Numbered from the stretch's first letter, positions 1 to 7,888 are shown. The stretch: 12,747 bases of DNA from Nephromyces sp. MM_2019 (GCA_015657535.1 JADHZB010000225.1:1-12747), one strand, 5' to 3'. Numbers and translations are program-made. Notes: generated by a model from the letters alone, not told the origin.

Positions 1-38
<38 letters not shown>

Positions 39-110
39 AAACACACACAAACACACACAAACACACACAAACACACACAAACACACACAAACACACAAAC
101 ACACACACAC
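1..110. repeat. AC-rich simple sequence repeat
   Basis: The window opens with about fifteen AC dinucleotides, followed by roughly eight copies of a 10-base derivative in which an extra A interrupts four CA steps. The array decays into a short CA run before 110. It is cut by the window edge, so its full length is unknown. No coding frame is associated with it. Confidence 0.95.
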
Positions 111-329
111 ATACGTACACTGTTATGCAGTATGTGTATTCCTAGGAATAGGCATTCGATATTAAATATTTGTAGAGTGTACATACACTCAATCTAAACT
201 TAATGCACTCAACTAAACCTTCCAGTTACCTACTTTCTCTAACACAGAAACTGCAATTTTAAGGAGCTAAATCAGCGAGAGATTGGGAAAAACTGTAGAA
301 ACAGCGGGAGTTTAACTCATTGAATGAGC

Positions 330-588
330 GAAGATAGGTGGCGGGAGGGGGCTTAGGTTTTGAAGCTAGACTTTTAGAGAGTATGATTTGACACTAGGTG
401 GGGGGGGGGTAGGATTTGAAGCTGCGCTTTAGGGGTTTATTGATGAAGCTAGGTGTGGAGGGTTTTATTATAAAGCTAGATTAGGGGGGTTCTCTTTTTA
501 AACCTAGCTTAAGGCAGAGTTTCACTACAAAGCTAGCCTACGGAGGAAGTTTCTTTCTGAAGCCAGGCTTTCAGGTGATGTGTGGAAC
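330..588. repeat. degenerate 27-31 bp minisatellite
   Basis: A diverged unit beginning GAAGCTAG (variants GAAGATAG, GACACTAG, GAAGCTGC, AAACCTAG, GAAGCCAG) followed by a G-rich then T-rich half recurs with starts near 330, 361, 390, 418, 445, 472, 500, 529 and 559. Spacing is 27-31 bases, so there are about nine copies. The array lies just beyond the predicted stop of the minus-strand gene (660). On the minus strand it contains AATAAA at 441-436 and 469-464, which could serve as polyadenylation signals. Confidence 0.8.
436..469 (-). terminator. possible polyadenylation signals (AATAAA, two copies)
   Basis: On the minus strand AATAAA reads from 469 to 464 and from 441 to 436, about 190-225 bases past the predicted stop at 660. 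Both lie in units of the degenerate minisatellite. The hexamer is common by chance in AT-rich DNA, so this is only positional support. Confidence 0.3.
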
Positions 589-659
589 TTTCGCCTTCAT
601 TGCATGAAGATTCTCAGCCCTAGGCAAAGAGCAAACCTTGGATTTCACTCAATACAGAA

Positions 660-784
660 TCAGAGCCATTCCGAATGTATCGAATGAATCGATTTCTCCC
701 ATGCATAGCCTGAGGGAGTAGCCCACAAGTCAATCCGCTGATGGGGGTGGGCATAGGAAATGACATCACCTTCAGCAGAGAAAC
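660..784 (-). CDS. terminal exon 11 with stop
   Basis: The acceptor is excellent: eight T residues, then TTGCAATTTTCACAG. In the favoured frame it encodes 40 residues including Y-A-H-P-H-Q-R-I-D-L-W and S-G-Y-A-W, then TGA at 662-660. This resembles the conserved C-terminal K-D-Q-K-H-D-L-F..G-Y of RME-8 proteins. In the other frame, reached from the stronger upstream donor, the exon stays open to a TAG at about 620. Confidence 0.55.
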
Positions 785-3700
785 CTGTGAAAATTGCAAG
801 AAAAAAACAGCTAATATGTGAGAAGAAGAGGGAGTTTTAGGAGAAATAAGAGAGGCCAAGTGAACGGGGGTGTAGATACACTGGGAGTATTTGTGAATAC
901 ACCCAAATCAGGAGAAAATACACCCAAATCTAGTGGACTCCCGCATTCCAATCCAGCACACACAAAAAGCCTCAATTCAGTACAAACGCATTCCACTTCA
1001 TTCCACACACACCTTATACCGGCAGACAAACCATTGGTTATCAAGCAGCTGCGTAATGCCTAGATAATTCGATGAAAAGAGGGGTTAAAGTAGGATGGAG
1101 GTAGCCACAATCAAACAGAGCTTAAACGAGGGAAAGTAGCTTTTTATGTGTGCAGTGTGTGCTATCTTTGCCAGAGCTTTAAAAGGAAACATATGCAGTC
1201 TTCTCTTCATTCATGTAGTCTACACTAACTCTCTATCCACACACACATGATGCGAACCCCTCTATCAGCTTCAGATTGCCTTCAATGAAAAAGAAGAAAA
1301 CACACACACGCATCATAGCCTCACCAGACTCTCTATGAAATCCTTTTCTTCCTTTACTGCATTCACCAGCTCCTTAGCCTTCGCTCGATCTATTGAAGAT
1401 GGTGTAGGCATTTCTCCTTTCTTCCCAGCATCATCCTTTATTATACGATCTGCAGAATATAACAAGAGTAGTGTGTGAGTAGTATATAAGTAGTGTGTGA
1501 ACAGTGCGTGAGCAGTGTGTGATGAGTTTGTTTATAGTGTTTAGGCTTCCCTAACGATAGAAGAGAAGATCTTGAAGCAATAAGCATAGCACCATAGTGA
1601 AAGCATTTAAGCGTTCTAAAGTAAAATTCTTGGGAAAGCTAGAGAGGAGTTGCACACACAAAGCTAAAACATAAGGAATAGCAAGAAAGAAAGAAAAATG
1701 CATCAGTCTGTGGAACGAGTATAGAGTGCCAAAAAAGAGGTCTTCTTTTGTGTGTGTGTGTGTGTGTGGGGTCTGGTGTATATACAGTCATCTGGTGAGC
1801 TAGCAGTTGCCTGGATTATGCTGAGAGTGCGGAAGAAAAATGCCTCTGTGTATGTAAAGTTATTTGCTGTGTATGCAATCATCTGGTGTGTTTTTGCAGT
1901 CTCCTGGTGTACATGTACCACAAAAAATCTCTAATTTTACTTTATTTTCACCCTGAAAAGCCTCAACTCCGTCGGTGTACGTACACTCTACTACACACGT
2001 TATTTGCCTCTTTAAGAAAAGCTGCTTTGCAAGCATTAAAGGTGCTCCAACAAGAAACTCTCAAAAGCAGAGTATGAGAAAGCGATCTCCAGCATTAGGC
2101 ATCACCCCACGTCTCCGCTACTCCTTTCTCATCACATGCATACACACACAATCGCACTAGCATCAACTCACACACCAAGAGAAACATAACAAGACCTGAG
2201 TACCAACGTACACTAAAACGAACACATCATCTCATAGCTACAAATAAACACACACCAACACATACATAAAAACCAACACCAAAACACACTCCAAAACACA
2301 CATACACACCAGCACACACTCCATAACACACAAACAATCTCACCTGCAGCTTTAGTAGAGTACAGTGACTTAGCAAACAGATCCAGGGAGAGCTTATGAC
2401 GAAACAGACTTCCACCCTTCATCCCACTGCCTTGATGAGCTGGCATCTCATCCTCCCATACACTGTGGCGTCTCACTGCTTCATGCTTACGCAGCCACAC
2501 ACACGAAGGCATGCCAGTATCCCCTTCGCCACCTCGTGGGCTATCATCTGGGGGGTATCTCAGCCTGTGAGGCAGCTGTAAAGGCCAAACCACCTCCACA
2601 TCCCTCTTCCTTACCATAGGCAAAGTTAAGGGGGGAGGGACCTGTGAGGGGGGCAACCTCGAAGTCTGCCTTTTTTCACCCTCTACTCTGCCCAGCCTAT
2701 CGTCTTCTTCAGCAGACTTGCTATCCCTCACATCCCCCTCAGCCCCCCTTATCACTCCACCCTTCACACCCTCCTCACCCCCCCTCATCAAATACCCCCA
2801 CGCGCCCCCCCACTTCAACTTGGTGCTATGTAGAAAGCTCGCTAGATTGACAGGTAGAAACTCATCAAACGGAAGCACCTCAGGGGGGAAGCTATACATC
2901 CCTTGGCATTGGAAGTAAGCCATAGAAGACTCGCAGGTTACACTAGGCTCAGGCTCCCTCAGTATGAGGCTGAGCACCCTACAGTAAGTAGCGATGTGAC
3001 TGCAAGAGGCCTTCTTCAGCAGGCGCTGAATGCATTTGATAGCAGCAGGGTCGACGCATACCTGCAGGGTAGGGGTGGGGGGTGGAGGGGTGGTGTGGGG
3101 GTGTGAGGGTGTGGGGTGTGGGGGTGTGAGGGTGTGGGGTGTGGGTAGGTTTGAGTGTGAGTGGGCGTGCGGGTGTTTGCAGTTGCGTGTGAATTTTTGC
3201 GAGCCTGTGTTAGTTTAGGTGTATGTGTGTGAGTTCGTGGGTGTGATTGTATGCGTGAGAATGTGTGCGAGAGTGTGTGTGAATTTGTGAGTATGTGTGA
3301 GTGAGTATAATGGTGAGAGTTCGTGAATGTATGCGTGTGTGTCAACGCATGTCAGTGAATGAGTGTGTGTTAACGTTTGAGTGTTTGTGTGCGTGTATCA
3401 GGTGTATACACATGAGCGCGAGTACCTCTGAGCTTCTGTGCGGGCGCTGGGGTGTGCCCATTTATGTGCATGAGTGCCTAAGTACGCGCGTGTGTGTGTA
3501 CCTGAGCATCTGGCCATGCGTATATGTGTGTCTGGCCATGCGTGTGTGTGTGCTTGTGCATTGCCATGCGTATATGTGTGTATGTGGGTGTGTGTGTGCC
3601 TGTGCATATGACCGTGTGTGTGCATGCGTCTGAACAGCCGTGTGTTTGTTCCAGAGTGTCCGAGCATGCGTTTGTATTTGCCGTAGTGTCTGAGCATGAG

Positions 3701-6700
3701 CTTAGGTGTGTGCGCCTGAGCATGCGCTTAGGTGTGTTTAAGCAGGTTTAGCTATACGTACATTTTCAACACGGAGAATCTCCTCACAGAGCAGGAGAGA
3801 GCTTTCGCTAAGTTCCTTCTCGAAAGCATACTGGAATAGTCCGCACATTAGCCTGAGAAGAAAGAGTAAAGTGTGTGGCTTTTATAGGTAACGTATAGAA
3901 TGCATCTTCTTAGTATTGTGTGTGCTTGATTTGTGTGTAGTTTCCACGTGAGTAGTTTGTGTGTGGTCTTGATTTGTACGTGTGTGTAGTCTGTATGCGT
4001 GCATTCGGTGTGTGCGCAGTTCATATGTGCAGTTTGTATGTGTGTAGTTTGTGTGTGATGAGATTCTGGAATGTGTTCAACTCTGTACTTCGCAAGCGCT
4101 GGAATTTTTTGCTATGCAGCGCACGCTGTGTGTGCACCCATATGAAGGATCGCTTGCAGTGAGCGCCTAGCTTCGTAGAATATGCATTCACACACACTAG
4201 CAGGGGCATACGCACAGGTAGTAATACGCACATAAAGTAAGATACACACGCAAATTAAGATCAGTACACACCCAAATTAAGCTACAAACACACACACAAA
4301 GTAAGATATACACAAATACACATAAGAAGATACAAACACAAACATGCTCGCATGCAGAAACACACAAATGAACATGCACTAGTACACGCACACTCGCATA
4401 CACTAGGTTTACACACATACACAGACCTGCTGTCATTCGCACACGTAGATGAATATCCCGAGCAGTAGATCGTCATTTCCCTCATCAAGTTGATACAGCA
4501 ATTCCTCAGTAAACCAATATGGCTGCTGTTTGAATGCCAATTAAGATACTTCTCCTTTGGAAGAAGCAACAGCTCTCTTAAGCCTAATCCAAGCCCAAAG
4601 GAGATAAGAGTAGAGATATTCCTCTTCGTTGTCTCTGCAGAGGGGCTTACTTTATTAATTGTACCTATAGGTAGCGGGAGAGAAGATAGCAGGCATAGTG
4701 ATAGGTGTGTGTGTAGTATGCGTGAGAGCGTGAAGAAGATATCTAGAAATGCTTTGTGTCTGATTGTGTGTGCGTGTGTGCACTGATGTGAGCGCATAGC
4801 GGTGTGTGCCTATACCCGTGTGTGCGTATACCTTTATGTGGCTATCAAGAGCTCTTCAACTGCCCTTAGCGGTATACACTCCATGTGTGCGAACGATGTT
4901 TTCCGTATTTAATATAGAAGAAATGCTTATATTATGCTAGATGCCAAGAGAAGGATGTTATAAGAGAATAGTCGCTAGTGCCTGACTAGGGGCTTTGTGT
5001 TATTCCAGGATAGGCAGTCAGTTGGTGTGCAAAGCTACTCACTCTACGTCAGCATACTGCTTTGGGTGATCTACATGAAAATCCACACGTACATCTAATG
5101 GCACATTGGCACGCGCAAGCTTTCGCACGCCCAATAGCGGAAGCAATTACTTATTCAACGGATAGCAGCGATTCGCACACACCACAGCATTCAACCGATA
5201 GAAGTAACTCGCACACATCACACAACTACCCTCAACGGATAGAAAAGGTTCACACACGCACAACTATCCTCAACAATCTAGCAGCCACACACACACAAAA
5301 AGACACACACGCTCCCCAAGTATTACATAACTTACCATCTTGAAGTATTAAGCAGCTCGAAGCTCCCAAGGCAAATTCTTCGAATTTTCCTATTATATTG
5401 AGGCATTCAATAGCCTCTACTAGCTGCTCCCCATTCATTCCATTACCGTAGTAGATGATGCGAAACACATGCTGCTGTATGCTGTTATCCTGGTGTGCTG
5501 AGTTAACTGAGTGCATCTCTGAAGAAGCAGAGGAAGGCCGATGCGACAGTGTGTGAATGGAGCCTTTCATGTCGCTCAGTATGTGTGTGTTGGTTTAGGT
5601 GTGTAGGTGTGTTGGTGTATGCGTGTGGTTGTGTTTGTGCATGTGTGGTTGTGCCAATGTGTGTGTGCGTGTGTGTGTGTGGGTGTGTTCCTGCGAGTGT
5701 GTGTGTGCGAGTGTGTTCCTGCGAGTGTGTATGTGTGTGTGGGTGTGCTTCTGCGTGTGTGTGCGTTACAGCTTTCAAATTTTTCTCTAGCACGTGTGTG
5801 ATTCTTTAGGTTAATGTCGACATTTATATATTGCTCTATAGTTTTTGTGTAACTCGCCGGATTTGTGTGTGTTGATTCGGTGCTTATGCTTGTGTGTTGC
5901 GTATGCTTGTGTGCTGCGTATCTTTTGTGTGTTTCTTTGCTTTTGTTTTATGTGTGTCTATATTAGTGTAAATCCCCACATGGCAAGCTATGATTCGCTC
6001 CTGTGTGTGTGTATCGTACACACATACTAAGGCCTGGCCCTCACAATGCTATTAAAGCTTTAAAGTTTAAAACATCAGTGAAAGAAGCGTACTGGCTACT
6101 GAATGAGCCAAACTCTAAAGTATGTGTGCTTCATGCTGCCAAGTAACTGTATAAGAATACTAGCACTAGGATGGAAAGCTGTGCACTATGTGTGTGCTGC
6201 ATTATGCACTGTACTATTCACCATAATGCACTGTATATCACCCGTAATCGTCAACCTTGATATACACACAAGTGTACGTAACCAATTCGTTCAATGATTC
6301 ATATCTCGGTAGCACACATATCAACACACACTCACACCAACCCACACACACGCTATGTGTGCGGAATCCCATCTACCTTGAAGTATGCTCTTCACCAAGG
6401 CGTTATGCTTACGGATTCCTTTCCCTGAATACCTATGCGCTCGCATATAAGTAAAGCAGTTTTGATCGTTTTCTTGCCGTCTTATAGGCATTCCTATCGC
6501 TACGTTGCAAGCTGAGGGGTGTGGTGTGAGAGCCTTCCCCCCCCACCATCCTCTACTAATATAGAAGGGGGATGGTGGAGGGTAGAAACCTGTAGAATCT
6601 GGTGAAGAAGAAGGTTGAAGATTCTCTCCGTTTTCTAGGGGGTCTAGTGGAAACCCCATCTTCATTGTTAATGAAGGCTTCTGATGCCACTGCCTCCTCC

Positions 6701-7121
6701 TAGCATCAGGGCAGGAACCTACTAGTAAACCTTCTGAGGGGCTGTAGATGAGGGGGTAGTAGGTGGCTTCTAGGGGAGCTTGTGTGTGCTTTTTTGTGAG
6801 TGAAGCAGTAGGGGTGAAAGTAGCTGAGGTGGTTAGGTTAGAGGGAGGGTTGGTGGTGGTGATGTTGTCGCTAGTGTTAGTGTTGTTGCTAGCATCATCT
6901 TCGTTGCTAGCTTCAGCTAAGTTGCTAGTACTAATATTATTGCTAGCGTCTGTATTTTTGCTAGTGCTACTGCTTTTACTAGAGCTAGCATCCATCTCAC
7001 TAATCCTATGGTTGCTACGACTGCTAGTAGTGTTAAAGGAAGATTTTTTATTCTCAAAGTCATCCCTCTCCATCTCTCCGAGTCCATGTGTTTCTTCGTC
7101 ACATTGATCAGAATCATCCAT
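660..7121 (-). CDS. eleven-exon gene, RME-8/DNAJC13-like solenoid protein (C-terminal part)
   Basis: Exons, in order of transcription, are 7121-6377, 6114-6045, 5786-5770, 5506-5336, 4664-4427, 3852-3762, 3061-2344, 2059-1999, 1638-1556, 1449-1330 and 784-660. Every junction has GT..AG ends and matching phase, and the total is 2439 nt (about 812 residues plus stop). The last donor (1330) is weak and was chosen because it keeps frame. Residues 1-115 are acidic and Ser/Asn/Thr-rich; the rest is hydrophobic, Leu-rich and helical-looking. Co-linear motifs recall RME-8: R-I-I-Y-Y-G followed by I-E-C near 293-312, an IWN-like Y-L-N-W-H-S-N near 374, K-A-K-E-L-V-N-A-V near the end, and H-Q-R-I-D-L-W followed by G-Y in the last exon. 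RME-8 is a large endosomal protein that recruits Hsc70 for retromer and clathrin sorting. No J domain (HPD) was found. The gene probably continues upstream of 7121, so the start is provisional. The gene model is better supported than the family name. Confidence 0.5.
1330..1449 (-). CDS. exon 10 (120 or 125 nt)
   Basis: The acceptor is TTATATTCTGCAG. The product starts R-I-I-K-D-D and continues with a lysine/glutamate-rich helix containing K-A-K-E-L-V-N-A-V, like the C-terminal K-A-Q-I-V-K-A-L-K stretch of DNAJC13. The best-looking donor is CTG|gtgagg (exon end 1325), but it puts the last exon in a different frame. A weaker A|gtctgg (exon end 1330) preserves the frame used here. If neither is spliced, the protein stops at 1313-1315. 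Confidence 0.6.
1471..1520. repeat. short AGTGTGTGAG-type repeat in intron 9
   Basis: Four diverged copies of a 10-14 base unit (AGTGTGTGAG, AGTGTGTGAAC, AGTGCGTGAGC, AGTGTGTGATG) fill most of the 106-base intron between exons 9 and 10. On the transcribed strand it is CA/CT-rich and adjoins the acceptor. Confidence 0.6.
1556..1638 (-). CDS. exon 9 (83 nt)
   Basis: The acceptor is CTCCTCTCTAG and the donor TATC|gttagg, which is weak. It enters in phase 2 and leaves in phase 1. It encodes a Leu-rich helix (L-E-R-L-N-A-F-T-M-V-L-C-L-L-L-Q-D). The next intron would be only 106 bases, the shortest in the gene. The site choice rests mainly on phase agreement on both sides. Confidence 0.45.
1749..1768. 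repeat. (TG)n tract in intron 8
   Basis: Ten TG steps lie on the plus strand, so CA on the transcribed minus strand, on the acceptor side of the intron between exons 8 and 9. Confidence 0.9.
1999..2059 (-). CDS. exon 8 (61 nt)
   Basis: A pyrimidine tract runs up to the acceptor TTTTGAG, and the donor is AAC|gtgtgt. It enters in phase 1 and leaves in phase 2, encoding F-L-V-G-A-P-L-M-L-A-K-Q-L-F-L-K. The GAG acceptor is less usual than CAG. The frame stays open past the donor to a TAA in the following intron, so a retained-intron form is possible. Confidence 0.5.
2138..2337. repeat. CA-rich imperfect repeat in intron 7 (sense strand TG)
   Basis: Interrupted CA tracts (ACACACCA, CACATACA types) occupy most of the intron between exons 7 and 8 and start only a few bases after its donor. 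On the sense strand this is TG-rich. It yields spurious Cys/Val-rich ORFs on the minus strand. Confidence 0.85.
2344..3061 (-). CDS. exon 7 (718 nt), the largest solenoid exon
   Basis: The acceptor is CTACCCTGCAG and the donor GCTGCAG|gtgaga. It enters in phase 0 and leaves in phase 1. The first third is helical (A-I-K-C-I-Q-R-L-L-K-K, then C-R-V-L-S-L-I-L-R-E-P). The middle is Gly/charged and Pro-rich low complexity (roughly residues 75-170 of the exon), probably a disordered insertion. The end is again helical (L-S-L-D-L-F-A-K-S-L-Y). The Met-initiated ORF at 2977 within it is only an internal start. Confidence 0.75.
3069..3735. repeat. long TG-rich degenerate array filling intron 6 (sense strand CA)
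   Basis: Nearly the whole 700-base intron between exons 6 and 7 is TG-rich on the plus strand. There is a GGGGTGTGAGGGTGTGG sub-array at 3088-3145, mixed TGTG/GAG tracts to about 3400, and units containing GCATGCG with TGAGCATG at 3520-3730. All ORFs here (Cys/Val/Arg on plus, His/Thr on minus) are products of the repeat. On the sense strand it is CA-rich and runs into a C-rich acceptor region. Confidence 0.9.
3762..3852 (-). CDS. exon 6 (91 nt)
   Basis: The acceptor is TTTCTTCTCAG and the donor GAAAAT|gtacgt. It enters in phase 2 and leaves in phase 0. It encodes L-M-C-G-L-F-Q-Y-A-F-E-K-E-L-S then a Leu/Glu helix ending R-V-E-N, typical of an alpha-solenoid helix pair. No single motif identifies it; its place follows from the splice phases and from coding-like sequence between long repeat-filled introns. 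Confidence 0.7.
3871..4062. repeat. TG-rich tracts, acceptor half of intron 5 (sense strand CA)
   Basis: Interrupted TG runs on the plus strand begin about 20 bases from the exon 6 acceptor. Together with the CA tracts at 4186-4426 they give this intron opposite repeats at its two ends. Confidence 0.85.
4186..4426. repeat. CA-rich tracts, donor half of intron 5 (sense strand TG)
   Basis: Imperfect CA runs with AAGTAAGATACAC-type interruptions extend from the donor of exon 5 into the intron. On the transcribed strand they are TG-rich and complementary to the acceptor-side tracts of the same intron. Confidence 0.85.
4427..4664 (-). CDS. exon 5, with an IWN-like repeat
   Basis: The acceptor is the pyrimidine-rich CGCTACCTATAG and the donor CAGCAG|gtctgt. 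It enters in phase 1 and leaves in phase 2. The protein has a helix-rich half (L-I-S-F-G-L-G-L-G-L-R-E-L-L-L-L), then K-Y-L-N-W-H-S-N-S-S followed by a Leu/Cys helix. This resembles the IWN repeats of RME-8 (L-I-W-N-N-S), here with Asn and His replacing Ile and Asn. An alternative donor (AC|gtgtgc, 15 bases earlier) keeps the same phase. Confidence 0.7.
4702..4826. repeat. TG-rich tracts, acceptor side of intron 4 (sense strand CA)
   Basis: Three TG clusters at about 4704-4716, 4756-4782 and 4799-4826 lie 40-160 bases from the exon 5 acceptor. The middle of this 671-base intron (about 4830-5170) has no repeats or coding signal that I can see. Confidence 0.85.
5176..5318. repeat. CA-rich tracts, donor side of intron 4 (sense strand TG)
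   Basis: CA runs are separated by a short recurring motif (CAACGGATAGAA and variants, near 5156, 5190 and 5233). The longest run (5285-5297) is about 40 bases from the gtaagt donor. Confidence 0.85.
5336..5506 (-). CDS. exon 4, carrying the RIIYYG..IEC motif
   Basis: The donor is an excellent GATG|gtaagt. The acceptor used is CACTCAG at 5507. A stronger-looking CTTCTTCAG 12 bases upstream would create a stop codon with the microexon. The product contains R-I-I-Y-Y-G, then V-E-A-I-E-C-L, then a hydrophobic tail, matching the R-V-L-Y-F-G..V-E-C pattern I recall from DNAJC13. It ends in phase 1. Confidence 0.7.
5579..5766. repeat. TG-rich array in intron 3 (sense strand CA)
   Basis: TG runs with GTTCCTGCGAG and GTGGTTGTG interruptions fill the intron between the microexon and exon 4, beginning right at the microexon donor. 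This intron lacks a donor-side TG tract on the sense strand. Confidence 0.85.
5770..5786 (-). CDS. 17-nt microexon of the RME-8-like gene
   Basis: Only 17 bases lie between the acceptor GTGCTAG and the donor gtaacg. It enters in phase 2 and leaves in phase 1, exactly what the neighbouring exons need. It adds E-K-F-E-S, which lines up with the F-E-E-C segment that precedes the R-V-L-Y-F-G motif in DNAJC13. Both flanking introns are CA-rich on the sense strand. Without it exons 2 and 4 cannot be joined in frame using good sites. Confidence 0.5.
5791..6024. repeat. scattered TG tracts and a hairpin in intron 2
   Basis: Plus-strand TG runs (sense CA) occur at 5793-5800, 5844-5874 and 5889-5932, toward the acceptor. 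Near the donor, 6006-6024 is a perfect 8-bp inverted repeat, TGTGTGTA and TACACACA, around TCG. Confidence 0.8.
6045..6114 (-). CDS. exon 2 of the RME-8-like gene (70 nt)
   Basis: The acceptor is ATACTTTAG and the donor ATT|gtgagg. It enters in phase 1, completing a Glu codon with exon 1, and leaves in phase 2. The product is helical and hydrophobic (Y-A-S-F-T-D-V-L-N-F-K-A-L-I-A). Phase compatibility on both sides supports it although it is short. Confidence 0.6.
6317..6352. repeat. CA tracts, donor side of intron 1 (sense strand TG)
   Basis: CA runs end about 25 bases from the exon 1 donor. Shorter TG runs (sense CA) at 6121-6128 and 6188-6198 lie near the acceptor of the same intron. Confidence 0.8.
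6377..7121 (-). CDS. exon 1 (or first visible exon), acidic Ser/Asn-rich
   Basis: The frame is open from Met at 7121 to a CAAG|gtagat donor after 6377 (248 codons plus 1 nt). The Met has A at -3 and G at +4. An in-frame TAA lies 33 bases upstream, but two AG acceptors occur between that stop and the Met, so this may be an internal exon. Residues 42-90 hold loose repeats of D-A-S-N-N and T-S. Residues 120-248 are more ordinary and end in a basic segment, I-R-K-H-N-A-L-V, reminiscent of the R-R-E-N-G-L-E-V region of DNAJC13. The low-complexity part reads on the plus strand as repeated GCTAG-containing triplets. Confidence 0.7.
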
Positions 7122-7467
7122 TATAATAGCTGCTTGCAGGTTTACTTCCTCATGTTAGAGCATCTTCATTCCCTGGATGTGTGTGTTGTGTTCGTGTGTG
7201 TGTACGATAGTTCTCCCCTTGAAATTTCAGGGAAAAAGCCCCTCTTATTTGCTTATTTTTAGCCCTGAAAACTCTTTTTCTCAGTCCTTCGGAGATACCT
7301 TCATTTACTAGTGATGTGGACTTTACTGCCTCATCTTCATCTCCTCAGAGGATTCCCTAGAAACGCTGGAATGTTTGAAAAATGATACAAAGTGTTTGCT
7401 GCACACATTAAGACTTATATCTAAATGAAGGAGGATGTAGAAATGATGTAGCAAAGTAGTTTTGTTA
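7122..7467. other. no established gene; possible upstream exon sequence
   Basis: On the minus strand an open stretch around 7395-7324 begins after TGTGTGCAG and ends at AGGCA|gtaaag, encoding a Ser/Glu-rich peptide. Its exit phase does not match the acceptors before 7121. A second frame gives a short acidic stretch ending GAAG|gtatct, whose phase does match. I cannot decide between them. A TG run lies at about 7177-7203. Confidence 0.3.
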
Positions 7468-7720
7468 AGTAGATGGGGTAGGTGGGGGGTAGATGGGGGT
7501 AGGTGGGGATGAGTGCGGGTGGGTGGGATGAAAAAAGTGCACAAGAAGGGAGTAAGTAGGAGTAGGCGAAAGTAGGCAGGAGTGGGTGAGGGTAGGGGGG
7601 GTGGAAAAAGTGTAGAAGCAGGGAGCAGGTGGGAATAGGTACGGGTTGGTGGGAGTAGATGGAAGTAGGCCAGAGTGGATTAGAATTCGGGGGGGTGGAA
7701 AAAGTGTGGAATAAGCGTAG
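7468..7720. repeat. G-rich minisatellite with pentamer/heptamer substructure
   Basis: Recurring GTAGGNG and GGTGGGAGTAG elements make up a G-rich, C-poor plus strand. A longer unit anchored on GGTGGAAAAAGTGT appears near 7525 (variant), 7600 and 7694, spaced about 75-95 bases. On the minus strand it is pure pyrimidine-like sequence, compatible with an intron upstream of a minus-strand acceptor. The minus-strand Pro/Ser/Thr ORFs here are artefacts of the composition. Confidence 0.75.
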
Positions 7721-7772
7721 AAGAGGTAGCTAGAAGAAGATGCTAATCTCAGCAAAAGATGAAGATACTGAC

Positions 7773-7834
7773 TTATTTTTCATAGATGTTTCCAAAGCGG
7801 GTGCATCCTTATTATGCCTCTTCAGGAAGCTCTT
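7773..7834 (-). CDS. candidate exon upstream of the RME-8-like gene
   Basis: An open frame between a T-rich acceptor ending CTCAAG and the donor AATAA|gtcagt encodes a basic peptide with K-R-H-N-K-D-A-P-A-L. This loosely recalls the N-R-H-K-E-D-L-Q-P segment that follows the J domain in DNAJC13. The exit phase (2) fits the frame starting after TGCAG at about 7400. The link from there to exon 1 is unresolved. Confidence 0.3.
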
Positions 7835-7888
7835 CTTGAGTATTGACGAATTAAAAAAAGGAAAAATACACAAAATCTTCTATGTCAC

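Noticed and set aside
818..1063. 81-codon plus-strand ORF
   Set aside because: It lies in the last intron of the minus-strand gene, has no recognisable motif and is compositionally ordinary. A minus-strand ORF covers the same bases.
3016..3751. Overlapping ORFs of 75-110 codons rich in Cys/Val (plus) or His/Thr (minus)
   Set aside because: They arise from TG/CA repeats, which are open in several frames. The region lies between two phase-matched splice sites of the minus-strand gene.
5507..5520. Stronger CTTCTTCAG acceptor for exon 4
   Set aside because: It would create a TAG codon with the microexon and is out of phase with exon 2, while the CAG 12 bases downstream fits. If the microexon is wrong this should be reconsidered.
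7468..7720. Possible internal telomeric repeat
   Set aside because: The G-rich units are GTAGGNG-like and irregular, not a regular TTTAGGG or TTAGGG array.
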